Shown piece by piece: positions 34,592 through 43,829 of a stretch of DNA of 64,000 nucleotides. The position numbers were made by a program, and so were the translations under genes. Numbering within the stretch: position 1 is the stretch's first letter; each line of letters begins with the position of its first letter. Below the pieces are notes generated by a model, which saw only the letters and a list, made by a program, of their open reading frames with translations, was not told the origin of the DNA and did no database searches. Source of the stretch: an uncultured Clostridia bacterium (lineage in GTDB: Bacteria; Bacillota; Clostridia; TANB77; CAG-508). Where the stretch lies: positions 23,855 through 87,854 of the forward strand of contig CAKPKE010000004.1 of NCBI GenBank assembly GCA_934167095.1, in the 5' to 3' direction.

Positions 34592-34793
34592 GGTTAGTAT
34601 AAATTAACCAAATTCAATAACTTAGATTACACAAAAAGAGTGCATATAGCTTACTAGTTTGAGTTGAAACTTAAATTTAAGATATATAGCACTAAACGAA
34701 AGAGTTTGAGAATAATAGTATTAAACTTTTTAGAGTACCGTTAGATACTTTGGCAAAAAATAAAGTATCAAATTTAATAAGGAGGGAAGAATA
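34466..34793. other. rpsL-rpsG intergenic region (328 bp)
   Basis: Holds structured element A, then a perfect 10-bp hairpin (34587-34596 with 34605-34614) whose left arm overlaps the outer right arm of element A, so the two folds exclude each other. A third hairpin, GATACTTT/AAAGTATC (34744-34751 with 34762-34769), stands just upstream of the rpsG ribosome binding site. No coding frame is credible. Confidence 0.65.
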
Positions 34794-35264
34794 GTGCCAA
34801 GAAAAGGATATATAGCAAAAAGAGAAGTATTACCAGATCCAATTTACAATAGCAAAGTTGTTACAAAATTAATAAACAACGTAATGCTTGATGGTAAGAA
34901 AACAGTTGCTCAAAAAATAGTTTATGATGCATTTGATATCATAAAAGAAAAAGAGCAAAAAAATCCACTAGAAGTATTTGAAGAAGCACTTAACAACGTA
35001 ATGCCAGTTCTAGAAGTTAAAGCTAGAAGAATTGGTGGTGCTACATACCAAGTACCATTAGAAATAAGACCAGAAAGAAGACAAACATTAGGACTAAGAT
35101 GGTTAGTTACATATGCTAGAAATAGACATGAAAAAACTATGGCTGAAAAACTAGCTGGAGAAATAATGGATGCAGTTGCTGGAAACGGTGGAGCTTTCAA
35201 GAAGAAAGAAGATATGCATAAGATGGCTGAAGCAAATAAGGCTTTCGCTCACTATAAATTTTAA
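34794..35264 (+). CDS. rpsG: 30S ribosomal protein S7, 156 aa
   Basis: Complete S7, the assembly initiator of the 30S head: [52 protein letters not shown] (as [14 protein letters not shown]), and [20 protein letters not shown] near the end. GTG start after AAGGAGGGAAG. In other bacteria S7 can repress its own operon by binding the rpsL-rpsG spacer; the hairpin before the site here is a possible target. Stop codon lies inside the outer stem of element B. Confidence 0.97.
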   Translation: MPRKGYIAKREVLPDPIYNSKVVTKLINNVMLDGKKTVAQKIVYDAFDIIKEKEQKNPLEVFEEALNNVMPVLEVKARRIGGATYQVPLEIRPERRQTLGLRWLVTYARNRHEKTMAEKLAGEIMDAVAGNGGAFKKKEDMHKMAEANKAFAHYKF

Positions 35265-35381
35265 TTATAAGCTACGTCTAACATCGTTAACCTTCATCTA
35301 AAAATTTCCTCGACGTACACCAGTACGTTTCCGGAATTTTTGATTTGGTTGCCTTGTTATACTTGCTTCTAATCAAAATTT
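35256..35381 (+). repeat. Structured intergenic element, copy B
   Basis: Same architecture as copy A with compensatory changes. Outer AAATTTT (35256-35262) with AAAATTT (35375-35381), plus ATTA/TAAT; TAAC (35279-35282) with GTTA (35356-35359); AACC (35289-35292) with GGTT (35347-35350); an A5/T5 stem with TTCC/GGAA; tip ACGTAC/GTACGT (35313-35318 with 35323-35328). Internal loop TCGTT/GCCTT and the 3' segment are identical to copy A. It lies between rpsG and fusA. Confidence 0.75.
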
Positions 35382-35416
35382 GGAAATAAATTAAATTTAG
35401 AAAGGGAGAAAAAAGT

Positions 35417-37507
35417 ATGGCCCAAAATGGAAGAGAGTTTCCTTTAGAGAAAACAAGAAATATAGGAATAATGGCCCATATAGATGCAGGAAAAACAACT
35501 ACAACTGAGAGAATACTTTTTTACACAGGAAGAACACACAAAATAGGTGAGGTTCATGATGGTGCTGCTACAATGGACTGGATGGTTCAAGAGCAAGAAA
35601 GAGGTATAACAATTACATCTGCTGCTACAACATGCCACTGGTTAGGTAATAGAATAAACATTATCGATACTCCAGGACACGTTGACTTTACAGTAGAAGT
35701 TGAAAGATCTCTAAGAGTACTAGATGGTTCAGTTTTAGTATTAGCTGCAAAAGGTGGAGTTCAACCACAATCTGAAACTGTTTGGAGACAAGCAGATAAG
35801 TACCAAGTACCAAGAATGGCATATGTAAACAAAATGGATATTACAGGTGCTGATTTCTATGGATGTGTTGAACAAATAAAATCAAGATTAGGTGCTAATC
35901 CAGTTCCAGTTCAATTACCAATTGGAGCAGAAGATAACTTCCAAGGAATAGTAGACTTAATTAAGATGAGAGCTTTCATTCATAAAGACGATTTAGGAAA
36001 AGAAATTGAAGAATGTGATATTCCTGAAGATATGAAAGCAGATGCTGAAAAGTATAGATCAGAAATGATTGAAGCTGCAGCAGAACAAGATGATGAATTA
36101 ATGATGAAATACTTAGATGGTGAAGAACTAACAGCTGATGAAATCAAAGCTGGTCTAAGAAAAGGAACAATAGCTAACACTTTAGTTCCAGTAACATGTG
36201 GTTCATCATACAAGAATAAAGGTGTTCAAGAATTATTAAATGCTATAGTTGATTATATGCCATCACCACTTGATATACCAGCTATAAAAGGTGTTGATGA
36301 AGACGGTAATGAAGTAGAAAGCAAGACAGATGATAATGAACCATTTGCTGCTTTAGCATTCAAAATAATGACAGACCCTTATGTTGGAAAACTATGTTTC
36401 TTCAGAGTTTATTCAGGAACTTGTGAAACAGGTACAACAATATTAAATGCTACAAAGGCAAAGAAAGACAGAATAGGAAGAATCCTATTAATGCATGCTA
36501 ACCATAGACAAGATATAGATAAGGTTTATGCTGGAGATATAGCTGCAGCTGTTGGACTAAAAGATGTTTCAACAGGTGATACATTATGTGATCCAGAACA
36601 CCCAGTAATACTTGAATCTATGGAATTCCCAGAGCCAGTTATCGATATAGCTATAGAGCCAAAAGATAAGGCTAATGGAGAAAAAATGGGAATCGCTTTA
36701 GCAAAACTTGCTGAAGAAGATCCAACATTCAAAACATGGACAGATCAAGAATCTGGACAAACAATTATAGCAGGAATGGGTGAGCTTCACCTAGATATAA
36801 TCGTTGACAGATTAAAGAGAGAGTTCAAAGTTGAATGTACAGTAGGTAAACCACAAGTTTCTTACAAAGAAACAATTAGAAATAAAGTAAGAGTTCAAGG
36901 TAAATTCGTTCGTCAATCAGGTGGACATGGACAATATGGTGATGTTTGGTTTGAAATGGAACCATTAGAGCCAGGTTCAGGAGTTCAATTCGAAAGCAAG
37001 ATTGTCGGAGGAGCTGTTCCAAAAGAATTCATTAAACCTACTGAAGAAGGTATGAGAGAAGCTGCAATGAGCGGTATACTTGCTGGTTACCCAGTTATAG
37101 ACTTCAAAGCAACTTTAGTTGATGGTTCATACCATGATGTTGACTCATCAGAAATGGCCTTCAAGATTGCTGCATCAATGGCATTCAAAGAGGGATGTAA
37201 ACAAGCTAAATCTGTTATACTAGAGCCTATCATGAGAGTTGAAATAACAGTTCCAGAAGAATACATGGGAGATGTTATTGGAGATATAAATGCTAGACGT
37301 GGTAGAATGGAAGGAATGGAAGCAAGAAGTGGTAACCAAATAATAAGAGGATTTATTCCACTTTCAGAAATGTTTGGTTATGCAACAGACTTACGTTCAA
37401 AAACACAAGGAAGAGGAACATACTCAATGGAACCAAGCCATTACGAAGAAGTTCCAAAATCAGTGTTTGAGCAAATTGTTGCTTCAAGAGCTAAAAAATC
37501 TGAGTAA
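35417..37507 (+). CDS. fusA: Elongation factor G, 696 aa
   Basis: Translocase GTPase of protein synthesis. G1 [16 protein letters not shown]2 region [13 protein letters not shown]3 DTPGHVDF, G4 NKMD and G5 GSSYK are present. Domain IV carries [22 protein letters not shown] (as [12 protein letters not shown]) and the C-terminus [20 protein letters not shown] (as [11 protein letters not shown]). Length is standard for EF-G1. AAAGGGAG precedes the ATG. Third gene of the str operon. Confidence 0.98.
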   Translation: MAQNGREFPLEKTRNIGIMAHIDAGKTTTTERILFYTGRTHKIGEVHDGAATMDWMVQEQERGITITSAATTCHWLGNRINIIDTPGHVDFTVEVERSLRVLDGSVLVLAAKGGVQPQSETVWRQADKYQVPRMAYVNKMDITGADFYGCVEQIKSRLGANPVPVQLPIGAEDNFQGIVDLIKMRAFIHKDDLGKEIEECDIPEDMKADAEKYRSEMIEAAAEQDDELMMKYLDGEELTADEIKAGLRKGTIANTLVPVTCGSSYKNKGVQELLNAIVDYMPSPLDIPAIKGVDEDGNEVESKTDDNEPFAALAFKIMTDPYVGKLCFFRVYSGTCETGTTILNATKAKKDRIGRILLMHANHRQDIDKVYAGDIAAAVGLKDVSTGDTLCDPEHPVILESMEFPEPVIDIAIEPKDKANGEKMGIALAKLAEEDPTFKTWTDQESGQTIIAGMGELHLDIIVDRLKREFKVECTVGKPQVSYKETIRNKVRVQGKFVRQSGGHGQYGDVWFEMEPLEPGSGVQFESKIVGGAVPKEFIKPTEEGMREAAMSGILAGYPVIDFKATLVDGSYHDVDSSEMAFKIAASMAFKEGCKQAKSVILEPIMRVEITVPEEYMGDVIGDINARRGRMEGMEARSGNQIIRGFIPLSEMFGYATDLRSKTQGRGTYSMEPSHYEEVPKSVFEQIVASRAKKSE

Positions 37508-37611
37508 AAACATCATATTTGCAAGAAACTCTTGCAAAAAATGAAAAAATATTATAAAATGCAAGAAAATAATAACTAAGTTTATTAAATTAAAAAAATA
37601 TAAGAAGAAAA

Positions 37612-37632
37612 GGCTTAAGTAAAACTTGAGCC
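37612..37632 (+). promoter_or_regulatory. Hairpin in the fusA-tuf spacer
   Basis: A 9-bp stem (GGCTTAAGT 37612-37620 with ACTTGAGCC 37624-37632, one T-G pair) with a 3-base loop lies before the tuf ribosome binding site. There is no T run, so it looks like a leader or mRNA-stability element, not a terminator. The whole spacer is 157 bp. Confidence 0.5.
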
Positions 37633-37664
37633 CTCAACTTCAAAATTTAAGGAGGAATTAAAAA

Positions 37665-38864
37665 ATGGCAAAGGAAAAATTTGTTAGATCAAAGCCACAC
37701 GTTAACATTGGTACAATCGGACACGTTGACCATGGTAAAACAACAACAACAGCAGCTATTACAAAATACCTAAGTTTATTAGGACAAGCTAAATTTGAAG
37801 CATACGATCAAATCGATGGTGCTCCAGAAGAAAAAGCAAGAGGAATCACAATTAACACAGCTCACGTTGAATATGAAACAGCAAACAGACATTATGCTCA
37901 CGTTGACTGCCCAGGACACGCAGATTACGTAAAGAACATGATAACAGGTGCTGCTCAAATGGATGGTGCTATATTAGTTGTTTCTGCAGCTGATGGACCA
38001 ATGCCTCAAACAAGAGAGCATATATTACTTGCAAGACAAGTTGGTGTTAAATATATCGTTGTTTACTTAAATAAATGCGATATGGTTGACGATCCAGAAT
38101 TATTAGAATTAGTTGAAATGGAAGTTAGAGACTTATTAACAGAATATGGTTTCCCAGGAGACGAAATTCCAGTTGTAAAAGGATCTTCATTAAAAGTACT
38201 AGAAAGTACATCAACAGATCCAAATGCACCAGAATATCAATGCATGAAAGAATTAATGGATGCAGTTGATAGCTATATCCCAACACCAGAAAGACCAATA
38301 GACCAACCATTCTTAATGCCTATTGAAGACGTTATGACAATAACAGGTCGTGGTACAGTTGTTACAGGAAGAGTAGAAAGAGGAGAAGTTAAACTACAAG
38401 ACGAAGTTGAAATAGTTGGTATCAAACCTTCTACAAAAACTGTTGTAACAGGTGTTGAAATGTTCAGAAAACTTCTTGACCAAGCAGAAGCTGGTGATAA
38501 CATCGGTGTTCTATTAAGAGGTGTTCAAAGAACAGACGTTGAAAGAGGACAAGTTCTTGCAAAACCAGGATCAATACATCCTCATACAAAATTCAAATCA
38601 CAAGTATACGTTCTAACTAAAGATGAAGGTGGACGTCATACACCATTCTTCAATGGTTACAGACCACAATTCTACTTTAGAACAACAGACGTTACAGGTG
38701 TTATTGAATTAGACGCTGGAACAGAAATGGTTATGCCAGGAGATAACGTTAACATGACAATCGAATTAATCACACCAATCGCTATCGAAAAAGGACTAAG
38801 ATTCGCTATCCGTGAAGGTGGTAGAACAGTTGGTTCAGGTGTTGTTTCTGATATAATTGAATAA
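37665..38864 (+). CDS. tuf: Elongation factor Tu, 399 aa
   Basis: GTPase that delivers aminoacyl-tRNA to the ribosome. G1 [15 protein letters not shown]2 [13 protein letters not shown]3 [13 protein letters not shown]4 NKCD, G5 GSSLK. Domains 2 and 3 are intact ([33 protein letters not shown], ending [16 protein letters not shown]). GC-richer codons than its neighbours reflect high expression. Strong AAGGAGG site. Last gene of the str operon. Confidence 0.98.
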   Translation: MAKEKFVRSKPHVNIGTIGHVDHGKTTTTAAITKYLSLLGQAKFEAYDQIDGAPEEKARGITINTAHVEYETANRHYAHVDCPGHADYVKNMITGAAQMDGAILVVSAADGPMPQTREHILLARQVGVKYIVVYLNKCDMVDDPELLELVEMEVRDLLTEYGFPGDEIPVVKGSSLKVLESTSTDPNAPEYQCMKELMDAVDSYIPTPERPIDQPFLMPIEDVMTITGRGTVVTGRVERGEVKLQDEVEIVGIKPSTKTVVTGVEMFRKLLDQAEAGDNIGVLLRGVQRTDVERGQVLAKPGSIHPHTKFKSQVYVLTKDEGGRHTPFFNGYRPQFYFRTTDVTGVIELDAGTEMVMPGDNVNMTIELITPIAIEKGLRFAIREGGRTVGSGVVSDIIE

Positions 38865-38883
38865 TTATTAAATGAAATATAAA

Positions 38884-38926
38884 AAAACAAGGGGTTACAA
38901 GTTATTGTAATACCTTGTTTTTTTAT
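38884..38926 (+). terminator. Rho-independent terminator of the str operon
   Basis: AAAACAAGG (38884-38892) with CCTTGTTTT (38913-38921) encloses a second stem TTACAA/TTGTAA (38895-38900 with 38905-38910); a T run follows. Confidence 0.9.
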
Positions 38927-38941
38927 TTATATAAATTCTTA

Positions 38942-38970
38942 TTGACTTTTGTGCCAGTTCATTATATACT
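38942..38970 (+). promoter_or_regulatory. SigA-type promoter of the NlpC/P60 gene
   Basis: TTGACT (38942-38947), 17-bp spacer, TATACT (38965-38970). Confidence 0.75.
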
Positions 38971-39019
38971 TTAACTGCTAATAAACTAAAGAACTAAACA
39001 AAGTTTATAGGAGAAATAC

Positions 39020-40330
39020 ATGAAAAGAAAATTAATATTAGTAAACATTATAATAGCTGGTGCAATTTTACTTCTTACAACTAAGGTAAATGCAGCAACT
39101 GCAACAGTAACAACAGAAACACTAAATTTAAGAGAAAAAGCAGATACTTCATCTAATGTATTAGAACTTTTAAATGCAGATGAAAAGCTAGAAATAATTT
39201 CAGAAGAAGGTTCATGGTACAAGGTAAAGCATGGAAATAATACAGGATATGTAAGTAAGGACTATGTTAAAGTATCTGGAACAGTTGATAGTAACACAAA
39301 AAATAATGATGATACAACAACGACAACTGAAACAAATAAAGATTCTAACAATACTACACCAACATCTGATTTTTCAAATGTTAATGTAGGTGATAAAATA
39401 ACAATAAGATCTAATACAAAAGTAAGAATATTACCATTAATAAATTCTCAAACACTTACAGAACTTACAAGTGATACTGAGGCAGAGGTAATATCAATAA
39501 CAAATAATTGGATTTTTGTATCATTAAATACAATTACAGGTTGGATTCCAAAAACTAGTGGAACATCTATAACTCCAAATACAGAAAACTCAAATACAGG
39601 TTTAACAACAGGAGCAGAAGAAACTACTACAAATAATGAAGAAACAAAAACTGAAGCAAAGCCTGAAACAAATCAAACAAATACAACAAATTATTCAGAA
39701 TCAAAAACAAAATATGTAAATGTAAATTCAGCATATATAAGAAGTGAAGCTTCAACATCAAGTTCAATTGTAACAACATTAATTAAAGACACTGATGTAA
39801 AAGTTACAGGAGAAAGTGGTGACTGGTACAAAATAGAATATAGTTCATATTCTGGATATATGTACAAAGAACTATTATCAGATAGCAAGTCTGGTACAAC
39901 AAACAGAAGTGGTGATACTCTTACAAGAGTAAGCTTGGAAAGTACAAAATCAACCGCAGGTGATGAAATTGTAAGTTATGCAAAACAATATTTAGGATGT
40001 AGTTATGTATATGGTGGTTCAGGACCAAGTACATTTGATTGTTCTGGATTCACAATGTATGTATATAAACATTTTGGATATTCACTTTCACATTCTGCAA
40101 CAGCCCAATCTTATGAAGGAACAGCAGTAGCAAAAGAAGATTTACAACCAGGGGATTTAGTATTCTTCTCAGACTACCAAACACTAGAAGGAATTGGACA
40201 TTGTGGAATATATATAGGAGACGGAGAATTTATACATGCTTCTTCTGGAAGTGGATATTGTGTAAAAATTTCAAACTTATTATCAGGAAGTTACAATACA
40301 AGATATGTAACAGCAAGAAGACTAATATAG
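39020..40330 (+). CDS. Secreted SH3-domain NlpC/P60 endopeptidase, 436 aa
   Basis: Cell-wall hydrolase. Signal peptide (LVNIIIAGAILLLTTKVNAA). Three bacterial SH3 domains (about 28-95, 120-185, 232-290) bind the wall and are joined by Thr/Asn-rich linkers. The C-terminal C40 peptidase (about 318-436) has the catalytic Cys in FDCSGFTMYVY, His in IGHCGIYIGDGEFIHASS and the typical LQPGDLVFF. Family members cleave D-Glu-DAP bonds in stem peptides and often act in cell separation. TATAGGAGA precedes the ATG. Confidence 0.94.
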   Translation: MKRKLILVNIIIAGAILLLTTKVNAATATVTTETLNLREKADTSSNVLELLNADEKLEIISEEGSWYKVKHGNNTGYVSKDYVKVSGTVDSNTKNNDDTTTTTETNKDSNNTTPTSDFSNVNVGDKITIRSNTKVRILPLINSQTLTELTSDTEAEVISITNNWIFVSLNTITGWIPKTSGTSITPNTENSNTGLTTGAEETTTNNEETKTEAKPETNQTNTTNYSESKTKYVNVNSAYIRSEASTSSSIVTTLIKDTDVKVTGESGDWYKIEYSSYSGYMYKELLSDSKSGTTNRSGDTLTRVSLESTKSTAGDEIVSYAKQYLGCSYVYGGSGPSTFDCSGFTMYVYKHFGYSLSHSATAQSYEGTAVAKEDLQPGDLVFFSDYQTLEGIGHCGIYIGDGEFIHASSGSGYCVKISNLLSGSYNTRYVTARRLI

Positions 40331-40367
40331 AAATTAAATAAAATAAGGCAGAATAGAAAGGGAGAAA

Positions 40368-42678
40368 ATGAAAAGACCATTTCTAATGATTGCCATAAGC
40401 TTAGTAATAGGCGTTTTAATGGGGGAATACTTAAAAGATAAAAGTATTCTCTTTATTTTTGCTATTTTTCTAGTATTAATTTATGGAATAATAACAAAGA
40501 AAACTAATTACAAAAAAATATTAATGTGTACTATTATAATTTTTTTAGCAGCAATGTACACAAATTATTTAAATAATAAATATGAAACAATGTATAAACA
40601 ATATAATGAAACTGAAATTTCTGTAACAGGAGTAATTGTAAGTGAAGTAAAAGAAACGGATTACTATTATAATATTCAATTGCAAGTGAAACAAAAAAGC
40701 AAAATTAATAATACAAAGCTAAATGTTTATATAAAAAAGAAATTAATTAAAAATAAGACTGATTTAAAATATGGTAATAAAATAAAAGTAACTGGTGAAT
40801 ATAAAGAGCCTGAAGTAGCTCGTAATTATAAAGGTTTTGATTATAAGAAAAATTTACGAACTAAAAAGATATATGGAAGCATAACCATACAAAATTCATT
40901 TGAAGTAATATCATGCAATAATGGAAATATTATTATGCGAGGGTTAAAAAGTTTTTCTATCAAGCTAAAAGAAAATTTAAGTAAATTATTAAATGAAAAA
41001 GAACTTGGAATAGTAAAAGGCGTTGTTTTAGGAGATACTTCAGACTTGGATGAAGATATAAAAGAAAACTTTACCAATAGTAGTCTTTCACACATGCTTG
41101 CTGTATCTGGCGCTCATGTATCTTATGTAATAATGACTGTAAGCTTAATTTTTCAGAGCAAAAATTTTGGCAAAAAAACAACTAAAATTATAACAATGCT
41201 TGTGCTAATAATATTTATGATTATAACAAATATGTCGCCGTCAGTTACAAGGGCTGTAATATGTATGCTTATAAATATTTTTGCAGAATTAATATACAAA
41301 AGGCCAGACACAATAAATGCTTTGGCAATAAGCATAATTTTTACATTAATTTTAAATCCATTTAGCCTGTTTAATATAGGACTTCAGCTTTCTTATACGG
41401 GAACTATTGGAATTATATGTTTTAGTAAATTAATTGAAGCTAAGCCTAAAAATAAAATAAAAAAATATATCTTTGATAGCATAATTGTAAGTACAAGTGC
41501 CAATTTAGTATCTTTTCCATTAATGGCATATTATTTTAACACAATTTCATTGAATTTTATTATATCAAACTTAGTAGTTTCGCCAGTTTTAGGATTAATA
41601 ATAATTTTAGGAATTATTACACTTTTGACTTCAACTATTTCAATTAATTTAGCAAAAATTGTTGCTATTTTATTAAAAATAAGTGTTAATTTAATAATAA
41701 AAATGACAGAAATTATTTCAAATTTACCAATAAAAAATATATTGGTAGTAACTCCGTCAATAATACTAATTGCAATATTTTATATATTTTTATTCTATGC
41801 AAGATTTAACTTTGAAAAAATAAAGAAAAATTGGAAAAAATTTTTAAGCATAACAATTTGTTTTTGCTTAGTAGTAAATCTTATTAAATTAGAACCAAAA
41901 AATTTTACTATTTATTTTGTAGATGTAGGGCAAGGTGATTGTACTTTAATTGTAACGAAAGAAAATAAAAAAATATTAATAGATGGTGGCGGAAACAGCA
42001 ATACAAATGTAGGAAAAAATATTTTGGTACCATATTTATTAGATAGAGGAATTTTAAAGCTTGATTATATAATAATTTCACATTTTGATTTTGACCATGT
42101 TCGGAGGCATTTTATATGTACTAGAAAAACTAAAAGTAGATAATATTTTAATCGGAAAACAGTTTGTAGAAAGTGCTAATTATATAGAATTTTTGAAAAT
42201 TACTAAAAATAAAAATATAAAAACATTAGTTGCAGGCGAAAAAATAAAATTGACCAATACTGTACAAATAGATGTGCTATGGCCAGATAAAAATAGTAAA
42301 ATAACAGAAAATTCAATTAATAATAATGCATTAGTATTTAAATTAGATACAAATGAAAAAACTATATTATTTACAGGGGATATTGAAGAAGAAACAGAAA
42401 AAGTTTTAGTGCAAAAATATAAAAATACAAACACATTAAAATCAGATATATTAAAAGTGGCACATCATGGCTCAAAAAGCTCATCAATTCAAGAATTTTT
42501 AGATTTAGTAAAACCTAAAATTGCATTAATAGGAGTTGGAGAAGATAATAAATATGGTCATCCAGATAATAATACAATAAAAAAGCTTGAAAATATAAAT
42601 TGTAAAATTTATAGAACTGATAAAATGGGAGAAATCATACTTGGTAATAATAAAAGTGCATTTAATATCGAAAACTAG
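40368..42678 (+). pseudogene. comEC: ComEC/Rec2 DNA-uptake channel gene, interrupted by a 1-base insertion
   Basis: ComEC carries single-stranded DNA across the membrane in transformation. The first frame (40368-42143) has the N-terminal OB-like DUF4131 region, the competence-domain helices (LSHMLAVSGAHVSYVIM and following) and the start of the metallo-beta-lactamase domain (FVDVGQGDCTLIV, SHFDFDH). It then breaks to VRRHFICTRK and stops. The second frame (up to 42678) continues correctly: GGILYVLEKL, LFTGDIEEE, LKVAHHGSKSS. Removing C42102 restores HFDFDHVGGILYV and one open frame of about 769 residues. Cause: true mutation, sequence error, or +1 recoding at the tandem rare codons CGG AGG. 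Confidence 0.9.
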
Positions 42679-42696
42679 GAAATAAATGCGGACAAT

Positions 42697-42853
42697 TTGA
42701 CATAAAGCGAAATATGTTATATAATATAAATATAATCTATCCTATGTACAGGGAGTAATAAAGTGTACAATGTGTTAAATTTCTGCAGTAATAATTAATA
42801 TTGCAGAGAAAAATAATTAAATAAGATAAGACCAGTTTTACAAGCATGGAGGA
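42697..42853 (+). promoter_or_regulatory. Promoter and structured leader, cassette 1
   Basis: TTGACA (42697-42702), 17-bp spacer, TATAAT (42720-42725). The leader contains TGTACA/TGTACA (42745-42750 with 42764-42769) inside a 33-bp block (42738-42770) identical to cassette 2, and a 9-bp stem (42782-42790 with 42799-42807). It ends in a GGAGG site. Confidence 0.8.
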
Positions 42854-42860
42854 ATGAAAA

Positions 42861-43166
42861 ATGAATATGGTAATTAAACTGATTTTTGTTTGTATTTTTC
42901 TTACGGCATTGCCTGGGATAGTTGCAATGGTGAGACAGGATTATTATGAAGTCATGAAGTACTCTGCAATCCTGGCTGGGCTGTTTATGACAGTAGCGAT
43001 TATTGGATTGATAAACGGAAATTTTAATATCCTGTATCTAATACTATCTGTAAGTCTTTTGGCACAGGCGATCTATATCAAAGTGCAATTTGATAATTAT
43101 CAGGATGAAACGATAAGAAAGTATGAGGAAGAACTAGCAAAAAAGGAAAAACAAGAACAACAATAA
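42861..43166 (+). CDS. Small three-helix membrane protein, cassette 1, 101 aa
   Basis: I do not recognise the family. Three hydrophobic helices (LIFVCIFLTALPGIVAMV, AILAGLFMTVAIIGLI, ILYLILSVSLLAQAIYI) are followed by a Lys/Glu-rich coiled tail. It shares topology and an almost identical upstream leader with the next gene, so the two are paralogous cassettes. Codon use differs from the host (CTG, GGG, GCG, ACG appear), which suggests recent transfer. It lies between comEC and clpE, with its own promoter and GC-rich terminator. Confidence 0.75.
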   Translation: MNMVIKLIFVCIFLTALPGIVAMVRQDYYEVMKYSAILAGLFMTVAIIGLINGNFNILYLILSVSLLAQAIYIKVQFDNYQDETIRKYEEELAKKEKQEQQ

Positions 43167-43186
43167 CACAAGATACTGGTTTTATC

Positions 43187-43224
43187 AGGGAAAGGCGGGC
43201 AGAGATGCCCGTCATTCCCTTTTT
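43187..43224 (+). terminator. GC-rich terminator after cassette 1
   Basis: Nested stem with GGGCA/TGCCC around a GAGA loop, closed by GGGAA/TTCCC and followed by TTTTT. Its GC content is unlike the host's terminators. Confidence 0.9.
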
Positions 43225-43237
43225 AATATTGATAAAT

Positions 43238-43397
43238 TTGACATAATATGAAATGCAATGTATAATATAAGCGCAGTTTATCCTATGTACAGGGAGTAAT
43301 AAAGTGTACAAGGTATTAAATTTTGCAATAACAATTATATTGCAAAGACAAAACTAATTAAATAAGACAAAACCAGTTTCGCAAGCACATGGAGGAA
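43238..43397 (+). promoter_or_regulatory. Promoter and structured leader, cassette 2
   Basis: TTGACA (43238-43243), 17-bp spacer, TATAAT (43261-43266). The 33-bp block (43279-43311) is identical to that of cassette 1. The second stem (43322-43330 with 43338-43346) has the same position but different bases that still pair. It ends in a GGAGG site. Confidence 0.8.
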
Positions 43398-43404
43398 ATA
43401 ATAT

Positions 43405-43776
43405 ATGTTGTATTATAATGGACTTGTGAAAGTATTAAATTTTTGCATCACTTTCATGACGATCCCATTGATTATGAATGTAAGATCAAAGGACTATAAG
43501 AAAAAGACAGTGGTTTGGGCTATTCTAACTGTGCTTTATATGATTCTAGTTATGGCTGAGATAATAAAGTATGGAACCCCCGAGGTTTTGGATTGCGTAG
43601 CATTGATAATCTTCTCGGTGGCGACAGTAGGCGGAACATTACTTGTTAGAGCAGAAGAAAAAGAAGCTGAAAGAAAGTTCATGGAAAGACTAAAAAAGGA
43701 TTACAAGGTTGTTTCCGTTGTGTTAGATGAAAATTCTATTTTGTTGACTAAATTAATTTTTTATAGTATTATATAA
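43405..43776 (+). CDS. Small three-helix membrane protein, cassette 2 (probably 3'-truncated), 123 aa
   Basis: Paralogue of the previous small membrane protein in topology: helices VLNFCITFMTIPLIMNV, VVWAILTVLYMILVMAEII and CVALIIFSVATVGGTLLV, then a charged tail. Family unknown. The last 15 or so codons become AT-rich and overlap the -35 and -10 of the clpE promoter, and there is no terminator. I infer that the original 3' end was lost when the segment joined host DNA. Foreign codon use is as in cassette 1. Confidence 0.7.
   Translation: MLYYNGLVKVLNFCITFMTIPLIMNVRSKDYKKKTVVWAILTVLYMILVMAEIIKYGTPEVLDCVALIIFSVATVGGTLLVRAEEKEAERKFMERLKKDYKVVSVVLDENSILLTKLIFYSII
43744..43772 (+). promoter_or_regulatory. 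Promoter of clpE
   Basis: TTGACT (43744-43749), 17-bp spacer, TATTAT (43767-43772), overlapping the end of cassette 2. I see no clear CtsR operator. Confidence 0.65.
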
Positions 43777-43829
43777 AAGTACAAAAGTGGAATGTTTTAA
43801 TAATACAAGATAGGAGAAACAAGCAAAAT

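Noticed and set aside
42697..43397. Duplicated leaders as c-di-GMP or other common riboswitches
   Set aside because: The conserved core motifs of the riboswitch classes I know are not visible; only a hairpin pair and an identical 33-bp block are seen.
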